NCBI GenBank assembly: GCA_964596685.1
Contig: CAZQVA010000001.1
Location: 62,001-126,000, forward strand
Direction of reading: 5' to 3'
Length of the DNA stretch: 64,000 bases
Origin: CAZQVA01 sp964596685
GTDB taxonomy: Bacteria > Chlamydiota > Chlamydiia > Chlamydiales > VFKH01
Position 1 is the first letter of the stretch. Each line of letters begins with the position of its first letter. The translations under genes were made by a program, and so were the position numbers. Positions 43,661-54,164 of the stretch are shown here, piece after piece. The notes below the pieces were generated by a model. The model was not told where the DNA came from. It ran no database searches and was given only the letters and a program-made list of their open reading frames with translations.

Positions 43661-43690
43661 CCCCCAAGAAGGCTTTTACCTCCTTGGGGG
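43661..43690. terminator. Bidirectional terminator between the 43 kb gene and rpoC
   Basis: CCCCCAAGAAGG and CCTCCTTGGGGG form a strong stem. It is followed by TTTTTT on the plus strand and preceded by nine A residues, so both strands read as stem plus T run. It lies between the plus-strand gene ending at 43496 and the minus-strand rpoC ending at 43727. Confidence 0.9.
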
Positions 43691-43726
43691 TTTTTTGCTT
43701 ATGCATTTTGCTTAGATTGCATTTGC

Positions 43727-46700
43727 TTAGTTGGCAGAAGTAAAGTCAAAGACCAAAGGCTCATCGAGCTCTCTTTCCACCAGTCGACGAATCGCTAATG
43801 AATGCTCAAATCCTGTACCACTTGGGATTAGTTGTCCCATGATGATACTCTCCTTATGTCCACGACGCATATCTTGCTTGCCAGCACATGCAGCCTCTGT
43901 TAAGACACGTGTTGTATCTTGGAAAGATGCAGCTGACATGAAGGAATCGGTAGCCAAAGACGCTTTGGTAATCCCCTGAAGAAGTGGAGCTGCTTGCGCT
44001 GGCTTACCGCCATCTTCAAGTGTCTTACGATTTTCTTCATAGAATTCTTTTTTAGTGATCTCTTCACCAAAGAGCAATGTCGTATCACCTGGATCAAGAA
44101 CACGTACTTTTTGTAGCATCTGGCGTACGATGATCTCAATGTGGCGGTCGTTAATATCTACACCCTGCAGACGATAAACTTCCTGCACCTGATTAACTAG
44201 GTACTTCTGAAGCTCACGCACTCCACAAATCTCCAAGATTTCATGAGGGACTACCAAACCGTCAGTTAATTGCTGACCTTTGATAACCAAATCACCTTGC
44301 TGAACAATCAAGTGCTTGTTGAGCGGGATGAGATGCTGCTCTTCCATACCTGACACTTCATCAATGACAGCAACAAGACGCTTATTTTTCTGTACGCCGC
44401 GCATGTGGACGGTACCATCAATTTTAGCGATCTCAGCAGCTTCTTTTGGCTTACGCGCTTCGCACAATTCAGCGACGCGAGGAAGCCCCCCAGTAATATC
44501 CTTTGTTCGGATAGCACCTTTAGGAAGGCGAGCTAAAAGATGTCCAGCGCTGACATACTGCCCTTCGTGCACGGAAAGAATTGCCCCAGAAGGAATTGCA
44601 TAACTGCCTACTACTTCTTTTTGGTCGCGATCAGCATAGATCACAATCTGAGGGTGTAATTCGCCGCGATGTTGCTTAACGATTAATTCAGTTTGTCCCG
44701 TTTGTTTGTTCAACTGCTTTTCAGTAGAGATACCTTCTACAAGGTCTTCATACGAAGCATAGCCTGGTTGATCACAAATAATTGGAATGTTGTGCTGCTC
44801 GCACTCTGCAATTTTTTGCCCAGCTTTGACGAGTTCACCATCTGCAATTAGGATCTTTGTGCCAAGCTCAACAGAGAAGCTCTGTAGAGGCTCAATTGAT
44901 TTTGTTGCCAATAGACGTTTGTACTCGTCTAAAGTACGCCCTTCATTGCGTACAATATGAAGTAGACCGTTCTTGTTGAGAACAAGGTAATGTCCTTCAT
45001 CATTGCGCACGATGCGTAGGTCGGCATATACCAAGATACCATCTTGAGCAACCAACAATTCCGGAGCAGTTCCAGCAGAAGCAATACCACCCACGTGGAA
45101 GGTACGCATTGTCAACTGTGTTCCAGGTTCACCAATCGACTGAGCACCGATAATACCAACAGCTTCACCCAATGCAACGATACGTCCAGTAGCAAGGTTC
45201 ATGCCATAGCAATGAGCACAAACGCCACGCTTACTTTCACAAGTAAGTGCTGAACGAATACGAACGCTTTCAATGCCTGCATCATCAATTTTTTCAGCCT
45301 GTATTGCATTGATAATATCTCCAGCTCGAGCTAAAAGCTTGCTCTTATCTCCTGGTTGATAAATATCTTCGCATACAGTACGACCGAAAATACGATCTTT
45401 GAGAGGCAGAATTTCTTCTTGGCCCTGCTTAATAGGAGCTACATCGATGCCATTCAGCGTCTGGCAGTCATGTTCCATGACAATCACATCTTGTGCAACG
45501 TCCACCAAACGGCGAGTCAAATAACCGGAGTCTGCAGTTTTTAAGGCAGTATCAGCAAGACCTTTACGGGCACCGTGGGAAGAAACGAAGTATTCAAGAA
45601 CCGTTAAACCTTCTCGGAAGTTCGATGTAATCGGCGATTCGATAATCTCACCCGATGGTTTAGCCATCAAACCGCGCAAAGCACCCAACTGCTTCATTTG
45701 GGAACGGTTTGTACGCGCACCGGAATCCATCATCATGTACAAAGGATTCAATGTGGAATTTTCAGGTTGCTTGATCAATGCTAAAAGATCATCAGCCAAA
45801 CGTTCTGAAACTTCAGTCCAAATACCAATTGTTTTGGATTTGCGCTCCCCTTCGGTAATCACACCCTCGTGATACTGTTTTTTCACAACAGTGACTTTAT
45901 CGTAGGCATCGGTGATAACTTGCGTTTTATTCTCAGGGACACGAACATCGCATATTCCCATTGAAATAGCAGCCTTAGTTGCTTCTGCAAAGCCCATATT
46001 TTTGACTTTATCAAGAAACTGAACAGTTGCTTCTAATCCAACTTTCTTATAGCACTCTAAAATCAACTGATTCATGCGCTTAGCAGGAAGGCTATAGTTC
46101 TGAAAGCCCAGCTCTTTTGGCACTAAAGTATTAAAGAGAACGCGCCCTGGGGTCGTTTCGATAATGCCATCTTTCAAACGCAATTTGATGCGCTCATGAA
46201 TATGGATACCTCGACCTGAACTTTCCCAACGCTTACCACCAGCCACTTCTTTCAGTGTAGTTTCGATTGAACCTGCACCCAAAGCAAGCAACACTTCTTC
46301 AGTATCTCTGAAAACGCGCGTTTTCTTACCGTGATCCTCAGGAATATAAAGCGGATCACACATGAGATAATAAAGACCCAAAGTCATATCTTTAGATGGC
46401 ACTGCAGAAGGTTTCCCTGAAGAGGGCAAGAAGATGTTATCTGGAGCCATCATCAAGAGTTTTGCTTCTAATTGTGCTTCGACCGACAAGGGCACGTGCA
46501 CAGCCATCTGGTCACCGTCAAAGTCAGCATTGAATGCTGCGCAAACGAGCGGATGAACACGGATCGCTTTACCTTCAATCAAAATAGGTTCAAATGCTTG
46601 AATACCTAAGCGGTGGAGTGTCGGTGCGCGGTTTAAGAGCACTGGATGCCCTTTAATCACTTCTTCAAGAACATCCCATACTTCGTTAGCTCGACGCTGA

Positions 46701-47902
46701 ATCATTTTCTTAGCGGAGCGAATCGTGTAGACATACCCTAAATCTTTCAAACGCTTTACAATAAAAGGTTCAAAAAGCTCTAAGGCCATTTCTTTAGGTA
46801 GACCACACTGATTAAAGCGCAGTTCTGGTCCCACGATAATCACGGAACGCCCTGAATAGTCAACACGTTTACCCAGTAGGTTTTGACGGAATCGACCTTG
46901 TTTACCTTTCAACATCTCGGAAAGAGATTTCAATGGACGATTGCCCGCTCCCATCACTGGATGACCATGACGACCATTATCAAAAAGAGCATCTACTGCC
47001 TCTTGCAACATACGTTGCTCGTTGCGAATGATCACATCTGGCGTCTTCAGCTTAAGAATTGCTTTAAGACGATTGTTACGATTAATAACTCGTCTGTAAA
47101 GATCGTTAAGATCTGAGGTTGCAAAACGACCACCGTCTAAAGGCACAAGGGGGCGAAGATCAGGAGGAATGACCGGAACAGAAGACATGACCATCCATTC
47201 AGGCTTATTTGCGGATGATACAAAAGCTTCTACGATCTTTAAGCGTTTTGCCAGCTTCATGCGCGCTTGCATTGACTTGGTCTTTTTTAACTTGTCTTTA
47301 AGCTCAACAAGCAGCTCTTCCAATGGTTCTTTTTTGAGAAGATCTGCAATGGCTTCAGCACCCATTTTTGCGTCGAAAGCATCCTTGCCATAGCGCTCTT
47401 GTGCTTCTCGGCACTCCTGCTCGGTCAACATTTGCTTAAGAGCTAAATCGGTGTTCTTAGGATCCGTGACAATAAATTCTTCGTAATAAATCACGCGCTC
47501 AAGATCGGAAGAAGATATTCCAAGTAAATTGCCGATACGGGAAGGCATGCTCTTAAAGAACCAAATGTGCACCACAGGTACAGCAAGTTCAATGTGTGCC
47601 ATACGTTCGCGGCGTACTCTTGAAAGAGTTACTTCCACTCCACAGCGATCGCACACAATGCCTTTATGCTTAATCTTCTTGTATTTACCGCATGCACATT
47701 CCCAATCCTTTGTAGGACCAAAAATTTTCTCGCAGAATAAGCCACCTTTTTCAGGTTTAAATGTGCGATAATTGATCGTCTCTGGCTTTTTAATTTCGCC
47801 ATAAGACCATTCATCACGGACAATCTCATCGGAGGCAATCGAAATCGATAGCACATCAAATTCAGAGTCGTGTGCTTCCTCAAAAGTATTTTCTGAATGC
47901 AT
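43727..47902 (-). CDS. rpoC: DNA-directed RNA polymerase subunit beta'
   Basis: The 1391-residue beta' subunit has the N-terminal zinc site CACGKYKKIKHKGIVCDRCG, the clamp, the catalytic NADFDGDQMAVH with three metal-binding aspartates (about residue 460), the trigger-loop region and the second zinc site (CESKRGVCAHCYG). The length matches chlamydial RpoC. It follows rpoB by 13 bp as the end of the rplKAJL-rpoBC cluster. Confidence 0.98.
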   Translation of the reverse strand: MHSENTFEEAHDSEFDVLSISIASDEIVRDEWSYGEIKKPETINYRTFKPEKGGLFCEKIFGPTKDWECACGKYKKIKHKGIVCDRCGVEVTLSRVRRERMAHIELAVPVVHIWFFKSMPSRIGNLLGISSSDLERVIYYEEFIVTDPKNTDLALKQMLTEQECREAQERYGKDAFDAKMGAEAIADLLKKEPLEELLVELKDKLKKTKSMQARMKLAKRLKIVEAFVSSANKPEWMVMSSVPVIPPDLRPLVPLDGGRFATSDLNDLYRRVINRNNRLKAILKLKTPDVIIRNEQRMLQEAVDALFDNGRHGHPVMGAGNRPLKSLSEMLKGKQGRFRQNLLGKRVDYSGRSVIIVGPELRFNQCGLPKEMALELFEPFIVKRLKDLGYVYTIRSAKKMIQRRANEVWDVLEEVIKGHPVLLNRAPTLHRLGIQAFEPILIEGKAIRVHPLVCAAFNADFDGDQMAVHVPLSVEAQLEAKLLMMAPDNIFLPSSGKPSAVPSKDMTLGLYYLMCDPLYIPEDHGKKTRVFRDTEEVLLALGAGSIETTLKEVAGGKRWESSGRGIHIHERIKLRLKDGIIETTPGRVLFNTLVPKELGFQNYSLPAKRMNQLILECYKKVGLEATVQFLDKVKNMGFAEATKAAISMGICDVRVPENKTQVITDAYDKVTVVKKQYHEGVITEGERKSKTIGIWTEVSERLADDLLALIKQPENSTLNPLYMMMDSGARTNRSQMKQLGALRGLMAKPSGEIIESPITSNFREGLTVLEYFVSSHGARKGLADTALKTADSGYLTRRLVDVAQDVIVMEHDCQTLNGIDVAPIKQGQEEILPLKDRIFGRTVCEDIYQPGDKSKLLARAGDIINAIQAEKIDDAGIESVRIRSALTCESKRGVCAHCYGMNLATGRIVALGEAVGIIGAQSIGEPGTQLTMRTFHVGGIASAGTAPELLVAQDGILVYADLRIVRNDEGHYLVLNKNGLLHIVRNEGRTLDEYKRLLATKSIEPLQSFSVELGTKILIADGELVKAGQKIAECEQHNIPIICDQPGYASYEDLVEGISTEKQLNKQTGQTELIVKQHRGELHPQIVIYADRDQKEVVGSYAIPSGAILSVHEGQYVSAGHLLARLPKGAIRTKDITGGLPRVAELCEARKPKEAAEIAKIDGTVHMRGVQKNKRLVAVIDEVSGMEEQHLIPLNKHLIVQQGDLVIKGQQLTDGLVVPHEILEICGVRELQKYLVNQVQEVYRLQGVDINDRHIEIIVRQMLQKVRVLDPGDTTLLFGEEITKKEFYEENRKTLEDGGKPAQAAPLLQGITKASLATDSFMSAASFQDTTRVLTEAACAGKQDMRRGHKESIIMGQLIPSGTGFEHSLAIRRLVERELDEPLVFDFTSAN

Positions 47903-47915
47903 TCACCCTCTCCAA

Positions 47916-50900
47916 TTATTTTGCGTTTTCTGCTTCATGTGCTACTTTTTTCAAGCGCACATCCAATCCAAGAGCCTGCATCTCTTTAACCAATACGTTA
48001 AACGAAGCAGGTGTTCCTGCGCGCAGAGTATTATCTCCACGTACAATTGAGGCATAAATTTCAGTACGGCCACTAACATCATCTGATTTCACTGTCAACA
48101 TCTCCTGTAAGAGGTGTGCAGATCCATAAGCTTCTAAAGCCCACACTTCCATCTCCCCGAAACGTTGACCACCCATCTGGGCTTTACCGCCAAGAGGCTG
48201 TTGTGTCACGAGCGAGTAAGGACCAATCGAACGGGCGTGGATCTTATCAGCAACCAAGTGATTCAATTTCAGCATGTAGATGTAACCAACCACTACACGT
48301 CCATCAAAGCGCTCACCTGTACGTCCATCGAAGAGCCAAGTCTTACCATCGCCAGGCAGACCTTGTTCCTTCATCATGCGCCAAATTTCACCCTCAGGGA
48401 ATCCTTCAAAGACAGGGCTCTTCACATGCATTCCAGCAAGCTTTGCAGCCCATCCCAAGTGTGTTTCAAGCAATTGCCCCATGTTCATACGGGAAGGTAC
48501 GCCTAATGGGTTCAAAATGATTTCAATTGATTGACCATTTGGCAAGAATGGCATATCGGCTTCCGGAACAATTTTAGAGACAACCCCTTTGTTACCGTGA
48601 CGACCCGCCATTTTATCGCCAACTTGTAGCTTGCGCTTCGTTGCAATATAGACTTTTACTTGATGAATCACGCCTGCATCGAGATCTGTATCCCCTTTAC
48701 GGAGGAATTCAAGATCCTTCTTATAGCGTTCTTCCAATTCCACAAAAGCACGTTCAGCCTCTAACAGAACCTTCTTTAACTCATCAAATAGATCATTATG
48801 AGGCAAGAGTAGATCAGCAACTTTGTATTGTTCTAAGCTACGCAGTGTCTCTTCTGTGATCAATTGACCATTATCAATAAGGAGGTCAGCAGTTTTGCGA
48901 TGTAAAATTGCGCCTGGAGCTTTTTCGCCAAGAAGGAAAGCACCTAACTGTTCAAAGCGACGCATTTGAATCTCAGTGACAGCTGTGCGATATTCCTTTT
49001 GGATGTCTTTTAAACGACTTGCTTCTTCAACTAATTCATCGTCACTCTTAGATAGACGATCTCTTCGACTAAAGATTTTTACATCCATAACGACACCCTC
49101 TGTACCTGGGGGCACAGTTAGCGAGGCATCTTTTACATCTGCTGCTTTTTCGCCGAAAATTGCGCGCAATAGGCGCTCTTCAGGAGCAAGTTCAGTTTCT
49201 GATTTAGGTGTAATTTTACCAACAAGGATATCACCAGGTTTTACTTCAGAAGCAACGCGGATAATACCGTCCTCGCCTAAATTCGCGAGAGCTTCTTCTG
49301 GGACGTTAGGGATATCACGCGTGATTTCTTCTTTACCCAACTTAGTATCGCGAGCGATCAACTCAAACTCTTCAATATAAATCGAGGTGTAATAATCTTC
49401 TCTCAACAACTTTTCAGAGATAATAATCGCATCTTCAAAGTTATATCCGCACCAGGGCATGAAGGCTACTAAGACGTTTTGCCCTAAAGCTACTTCACCG
49501 CGATCAGTCGCTGGACCATCTGCTAAGACATCACCGGCTTTTAATTCATCGCCGACGTTGCAAAGAGGAGCCTGGTTAATGCAAGAGCCCGAATTAGAGC
49601 GCAAGAATTTCTTTAAAGCGTAAGTGTGCTTTAAGAGAGGGTTCTCTTTGGCTGCAACAACAATCTTGTAAGCATCCACATATTCAACAACGCCATCATG
49701 TTCAGCAATGATCACTGCACCAGAATCACGTGCAGCGCGAGCCTCAAGACCGGTACCTACAATAGGTGCAGCGGGCCTTAAAAGAGGTAAAGCTTGACGT
49801 TGCATGTTCGAGCCCATCAATGCGCGGTTCGCATCGTCGTGCTCGAGGAATGGAATCAATCCTGTAACGATCGACACAAGCTGCTTAGGCGAAACGTCCA
49901 TATGTGTAACACGAGGAGCCTCTACTTCGACAAATTCCCCATTGTGGTGTGCAAGGACAATTTCATTAGTGAACATTGAATAATCATCGAGCTCTGTGGA
50001 AGCTTGGGCAATAATGCACCCTTCTTCACCATCTGCTGTCATATACTCGATTTCATCTGTGACAACGCCATCTTTCACAATGCGGTAAGGAGTCTCAATA
50101 AAACCAAACTCATTGATCTTTGCAAATGCAGAGAGCGATGTGATAAGACCAATGTTTGGACCTTCAGGCGTTTCAATCGGACAAATACGTCCATAGTGAC
50201 TAGTATGCACGTCGCGCACTTCAAAGCCCGCTCTTTCGCGATTTAAGCCGCCTGGCCCTAAGGAAGAAAGGCGACGCTTATGCGTCAATTCAGCCATTGG
50301 GTTAGTTTGTTCCATGAACTGTGAAAGCTGCGAACGACCGTAGAAATCTTTTAGTACACCTGACAAACCTTTAGCACTTACTACTTTAGCTGGTGTTAAG
50401 GTGTCGGAGGAGAAGTCAAATAGATTCATACGCTCTTTAATGATACGTTCCATGCGAGCAAGGCCCACACGGCATTGATTCTGAATCAATTCACCTACAG
50501 AACGTACACGACGATTGCCCAAATGATCAATGTCATCAACAAGCGCCTTTTGATCCCCTTGTTTTAAGCGAATCAGGTATTTGAGAGCTTCGATCACATC
50601 TTCTTTGCGAAGAGTGACTTTACGCAATTCCTCTTCGTTAACGGGAAGATCCAGTTTTTTATTCAACTTGTAGCGGCCTACTTTACCTAAATTATAGCGT
50701 TTAGGATCAAAAAAGAGGCGCATCATCGCTGAACGAGCGTTAGCAATCGTTGCAGGCTCACCTGGACGCAATTTGCGGTAGAAATCTTTCAAAGCTGACT
50801 CATAAGAATCAGTTGTGTCTTTGGCAAGCATTTTTAAGATAGGGTGATTTTCATCAGCGTCATGAGCGATTTTGACGCGAGAAATACCTGCATCAAGCAT

Positions 50901-51695
50901 GCGTTTAAGCATTGCTGTCGTCAGCTTTTCACCGGCTTTTCCAAAAACAACCTGTGTTTCTTCATCTATCACAGGAGCTGCTAAAACTTTACCGACTAGC
51001 TTTTCAAAGGCTTTTTCTGAGCGGAATGTTAGATCTTCCGTTTTAAAAAATTCTTCGATGATATCTGCATCAGTGGAATATCCCAACGTGCGCACAAAGG
51101 TGGTTGCAAGAATCTTACGGCGACGCTTCTTTCTATCGATGTAGACGTAAATTAAATCATTGAGGTCGAAAGAGGCCTCAAGCCAGCTACCACGATAAGG
51201 AATGAGTCGGAATGAATATAGCGTGATTCCCTTAACATGGCGCTCTTGTTCAAAAGCAAGCCCAGGAGAACGGTGGAGCTGCGATACAATAACTCGCTCC
51301 GCGCCGTTGATAATAAAGGTACCTTTATCAGTCATCAAAGGAATCGTGCCCATATACACTTCTTCTTCCTTGATCCCTGTTTCATCGGTCAGGCGGAACT
51401 TCACCTTGAGTGTTACCTGATAGCTTGTACCACGGCGTGTTGCCTCTTCAGGCGTATATTTTGGCACACCAAGCGTATAAGAAACGAACTCTAAGACGGT
51501 CTTTTCGTCATAAGATTTAATGGGAAAAATCTCACTAAAAACTTCTTGTAACCCGATATTCTCCCTTTCTTCAGGAAGTTTATCTGCTTGCAAAAAGTGT
51601 TGATAAGATTTAATTTGGACTTCAATGAGATTGGGAAGATCAATGATCTCCTCTTTTTCGATGAAGCCGACACGTTGAGGTGGTCTTTTAAGCAT
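47916..51695 (-). CDS. rpoB: DNA-directed RNA polymerase subunit beta
   Basis: The 1259-residue beta subunit includes the rifampicin-pocket region (GRSQLSQFMEQTNPMAELTH and HKRRLSSLGPGGLNRERAG), ETPEGPNIGL and the C-terminal GDKMAGRHGNKGV and LGGKAQMGGQRFGEMEVWALEA. The rifampicin-pocket residues look wild type by comparison with known sensitive sequences. A 275-bp gap with a nested hairpin separates it from rplL. Confidence 0.98.
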   Translation of the reverse strand: MLKRPPQRVGFIEKEEIIDLPNLIEVQIKSYQHFLQADKLPEERENIGLQEVFSEIFPIKSYDEKTVLEFVSYTLGVPKYTPEEATRRGTSYQVTLKVKFRLTDETGIKEEEVYMGTIPLMTDKGTFIINGAERVIVSQLHRSPGLAFEQERHVKGITLYSFRLIPYRGSWLEASFDLNDLIYVYIDRKKRRRKILATTFVRTLGYSTDADIIEEFFKTEDLTFRSEKAFEKLVGKVLAAPVIDEETQVVFGKAGEKLTTAMLKRMLDAGISRVKIAHDADENHPILKMLAKDTTDSYESALKDFYRKLRPGEPATIANARSAMMRLFFDPKRYNLGKVGRYKLNKKLDLPVNEEELRKVTLRKEDVIEALKYLIRLKQGDQKALVDDIDHLGNRRVRSVGELIQNQCRVGLARMERIIKERMNLFDFSSDTLTPAKVVSAKGLSGVLKDFYGRSQLSQFMEQTNPMAELTHKRRLSSLGPGGLNRERAGFEVRDVHTSHYGRICPIETPEGPNIGLITSLSAFAKINEFGFIETPYRIVKDGVVTDEIEYMTADGEEGCIIAQASTELDDYSMFTNEIVLAHHNGEFVEVEAPRVTHMDVSPKQLVSIVTGLIPFLEHDDANRALMGSNMQRQALPLLRPAAPIVGTGLEARAARDSGAVIIAEHDGVVEYVDAYKIVVAAKENPLLKHTYALKKFLRSNSGSCINQAPLCNVGDELKAGDVLADGPATDRGEVALGQNVLVAFMPWCGYNFEDAIIISEKLLREDYYTSIYIEEFELIARDTKLGKEEITRDIPNVPEEALANLGEDGIIRVASEVKPGDILVGKITPKSETELAPEERLLRAIFGEKAADVKDASLTVPPGTEGVVMDVKIFSRRDRLSKSDDELVEEASRLKDIQKEYRTAVTEIQMRRFEQLGAFLLGEKAPGAILHRKTADLLIDNGQLITEETLRSLEQYKVADLLLPHNDLFDELKKVLLEAERAFVELEERYKKDLEFLRKGDTDLDAGVIHQVKVYIATKRKLQVGDKMAGRHGNKGVVSKIVPEADMPFLPNGQSIEIILNPLGVPSRMNMGQLLETHLGWAAKLAGMHVKSPVFEGFPEGEIWRMMKEQGLPGDGKTWLFDGRTGERFDGRVVVGYIYMLKLNHLVADKIHARSIGPYSLVTQQPLGGKAQMGGQRFGEMEVWALEAYGSAHLLQEMLTVKSDDVSGRTEIYASIVRGDNTLRAGTPASFNVLVKEMQALGLDVRLKKVAHEAENAK

Positions 51696-51883
51696 ACAGC
51701 AGAGGCCCCTAGCGGTTTGAATGTCACCTTGTCGAACACATCGTATAGTCTGTTTTAAGACTAAAAAACATGCTCATTTTTCTGATATGGAGATTTTTCG
51801 TCAGAAGCAAAAAAATTCCCATAACAAAGAAAAGAGATGTTGCAACGAGTATACCATTTTTGCCATCTAATGTGAAGGCAACA

Positions 51884-51942
51884 AAAGGCGGCCTTTAGGG
51901 ACTAGTAAATTTACGCTTACTAGCCTTACCAAAAACCGCCTT
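51884..51942 (-). promoter_or_regulatory. Nested inverted repeat in the rplL-rpoB gap (possible attenuator)
   Basis: AAGGCGG (outer arm, 51936-51942 on the minus strand) pairs with CCGCCTT (51884-51891 region). Inside, CTAGTAA pairs with TTACTAG around an 8-nt loop. In E. coli an attenuator in the rplL-rpoB gap lowers rpoBC expression relative to the ribosomal proteins; this hairpin lies in the same place. No strong T run follows, so partial termination, RNA processing or a repeat element are all possible. The rest of the gap (51696-51970) shows nothing clear. Confidence 0.4.
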
Positions 51943-51970
51943 GTCAGCGATGCTTAAGCACGCAAAAGGA

Positions 51971-52351
51971 CTACAGACCTTTTACAGCAACTTTGCAGCC
52001 AGCTTCTTGAAGTTTTTTCGCAATATCTTGAGCTTCAGCTTTTGCAACGCCTGTTTTCAGTTGCTTTGGAGCACCATCAACTAGGTCTTTTGCTTCTTTT
52101 AAGCCGAGTCCTGTAATTTCACGAACAGTTTTAATTGCTGCAATTTTCTTATCAGCTGGAACTTCTTCCAGAATCACTTCAAATTCTGTTGATTCAGCAG
52201 CAGCTTCAGCAGCAGCGGCTACAGGTGCAGCAACTGCAACAGCAGCAGCAGCAGCTTTAACGCCCCACTTTTCTTCCAAAGCAGTCTTTAATTCTGCCAT
52301 TTCAAGAACTGTGAGGTTGCTCAGCGCATCGATAAGAGCTTGTTTATCCAC
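51971..52351 (-). CDS. rplL: 50S ribosomal protein L7/L12
   Basis: The 126-residue stalk protein has an N-terminal dimerisation domain (DALSNLTVLEMAELKTALEEK), an Ala-rich hinge and the factor-binding domain EVILEEVPADKKIAAIKTVR with GLGLKEAKDLVDGAPK. It recruits translation GTPases. It follows rplJ by 28 bp. Confidence 0.97.
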   Translation of the reverse strand: MDKQALIDALSNLTVLEMAELKTALEEKWGVKAAAAAVAVAAPVAAAAEAAAESTEFEVILEEVPADKKIAAIKTVREITGLGLKEAKDLVDGAPKQLKTGVAKAEAQDIAKKLQEAGCKVAVKGL

Positions 52352-52379
52352 GGTATACCTCTAATATAGAATATAAAAA

Positions 52380-52901
52380 TTAATTTTCAGAATCTTTCTT
52401 TGCCTTATTATCTAGGCAATACAGTACGCTGGCCACCAAGGCTTCCATAACCGCCAATGTTTGTGACATTGGAGCCTCAAAGAGACCGAGCAATTGTGCG
52501 CGCATTTCGTCTTTGCCTGGCAGTTTGGAAAGCAACTCGACATCTTTTTGTCCATATGCTTTTCCATCGATGCAAGCACCTACTACAGAAACAACGTTAT
52601 CATTTGCTTTTGCAAAGGTGAACACTGTTTTTGCTGCATCAACAGCATCTTCTGCTGCAAACACAACGCCTAAGTGTCCTGCAAATTTTCCCAAAGTTAT
52701 ATCAACATTGAGATCACTAGCAGCCTTTAGAAAAACTTTTTTACGTACCACTTCGTAGTCGGCACTCTTTTGACGTAGGTCGTTACGAAAAGCCGTTGCA
52801 ACATTAGCCGCTAGACCTTTGTATTCTACCAAGACAAAAGAGGGGCGTTGACGAATCTTGTCCTTGATCTCTTCAAGTAAGAGAGTCTTTTCTTTTCTCA
52901 T
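52380..52901 (-). CDS. rplJ: 50S ribosomal protein L10
   Basis: L10 is the base of the ribosomal stalk. The 173-residue protein from ATG 52901 has the conserved VLVEYKGLAANVATAFRNDL N-terminal domain and a C-terminal helix that binds L7/L12. An in-frame upstream ATG at 52940 would overlap rplA by 26 bp and add a basic extension absent from the family; GGGG before 52901 supports the shorter form. Confidence 0.93.
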   Translation of the reverse strand: MRKEKTLLLEEIKDKIRQRPSFVLVEYKGLAANVATAFRNDLRQKSADYEVVRKKVFLKAASDLNVDITLGKFAGHLGVVFAAEDAVDAAKTVFTFAKANDNVVSVVGACIDGKAYGQKDVELLSKLPGKDEMRAQLLGLFEAPMSQTLAVMEALVASVLYCLDNKAKKDSEN

Positions 52902-52914
52902 CACTCTACCCCTT

Positions 52915-53613
52915 TTAAGTTGCCGTAAATTCGCCCACATTCAATTTGAGGCCAGGCCCCATCGTCGAAGAGAGGACGATCGATTGCAAGTAATGACCCT
53001 TTGCCGCCGCAGGCTTCGCCTTAAGAACAGCTCCGATGTAGGCTTGAATGTTCACTTTCAAACTTTCAACATCGAAGGATAACTTACCTACGCCAGAATT
53101 GATCACGCCGGAGCGGTCGACTTTAAATTCAACCTTACCTGCTTTAATCTCTTTCACAGCAGCGCCAACATCGTTTGTTACGTTTCCAGCTTTCGGTGTA
53201 GGCATTAACCCGCGTGGTCCTAAAACCTTACCGAGTTTACCCACTTCGCGCATCATTTCTGGAGTCGCAACGACAGCATCAAAGCCTGTCCATCCTTCTG
53301 CGACCTGTTTCAGTAACTCGTCACTTCCTGCAAACTCAGCTCCAGCGGCTAAGGCTTCTTGCACCTTATCGCCGCGTGCAAAAACTAGCACGCTCAGGGA
53401 CTTTCCGGTACCCTTCGGTAAGGATACTGTGCCGCGCACCTGCTGATCTGATTTACGAGGATCGACGCCCATTTTCAAGGAAAGCTCAACAGTCTGATCA
53501 AATTTGACTGGAGGGCAAGCCTTGAGGTGTTCGATTGCCTGATCAAGCGCATATGTCTGATAGACATCAACTTGTGAGGCAATCTGCCGAATACGTTTGC
53601 TTTTTCGACCCAT
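52915..53613 (-). CDS. rplA: 50S ribosomal protein L1
   Basis: The 232-residue protein forms the mobile L1 stalk near the E site. It shows MGVDPRKSDQQVRGTVSLP, VLGPRGLMPTPKAGNVTNDV and SGVINSGVGKLSF, all standard L1 motifs. It lies between rplK and rplJ as in almost all bacteria. The L1 repressor site expected in the rplK leader was not identified. Confidence 0.97.
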   Translation of the reverse strand: MGRKSKRIRQIASQVDVYQTYALDQAIEHLKACPPVKFDQTVELSLKMGVDPRKSDQQVRGTVSLPKGTGKSLSVLVFARGDKVQEALAAGAEFAGSDELLKQVAEGWTGFDAVVATPEMMREVGKLGKVLGPRGLMPTPKAGNVTNDVGAAVKEIKAGKVEFKVDRSGVINSGVGKLSFDVESLKVNIQAYIGAVLKAKPAAAKGHYLQSIVLSSTMGPGLKLNVGEFTAT

Positions 53614-53639
53614 ACTCTACTTATTTTCTTCTAACAATG

Positions 53640-54065
53640 TTAATCAACGATATCAATGCCCATAGAGCGCGCAGAACCCATCACGGTACGCATTGCAGCT
53701 TCTACGGAAGCAGCATTCATATCGCAACATTTTTCTTCTGCAATTTTACGCACTTGTGCCATCGTGAGTTTTCCCACTTTATCTCTGTGGGGAACCTTTG
53801 AACCACTCGTAACTCCCGATGCTTTCTTAATAAGACCAGTCATTGGAGGTTTTTTTGTGATAAAGGTAAAGGATTTATCGGAAAAGACCGAAATCTCTGT
53901 AGGCAGAACATCGCCAGCTTGTGCCTGTGTCTTAGCATTGAATTCTTTACAGAATCCCATAATATTGACACCCGCAGCACCCAAGGCAGGACCAATTGGT
54001 GGAGCTGGGTTTGCTTTTCCCGCTGGGATCTGCAATTTAATGATTTTAACGAGTTTTTTTGCCAT
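53640..54065 (-). CDS. rplK: 50S ribosomal protein L11
   Basis: The 141-residue protein shows IKLQIPAGKANPAPPIGPAL and GVNIMGFCKEFNAKT in the N-terminal domain and the RNA-binding C-terminal domain ending GSARSMGIDIVD. It binds the GTPase centre of 23S rRNA. It follows nusG by about 100 bp. Confidence 0.97.
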   Translation of the reverse strand: MAKKLVKIIKLQIPAGKANPAPPIGPALGAAGVNIMGFCKEFNAKTQAQAGDVLPTEISVFSDKSFTFITKKPPMTGLIKKASGVTSGSKVPHRDKVGKLTMAQVRKIAEEKCCDMNAASVEAAMRTVMGSARSMGIDIVD

Positions 54066-54164
54066 GTCCTCTTTCCTTAGAAAGTCATTTAAAATAACGC
54101 CCTAGCACCATAAAGAGGCATTAGGCAAAAGAGCGTGCCCATTTAATACTAAAAAGAAGATTGA

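Noticed and set aside
50300..50460. Checked rpoB for rifampicin-resistance substitutions
   Set aside because: The pocket residues appear to match sensitive sequences; nothing unusual was seen.
52195..52265. Low-complexity GCAGCAGC run that looked like a microsatellite
   Set aside because: It encodes the Ala-rich hinge of L7/L12, a normal feature of that protein.
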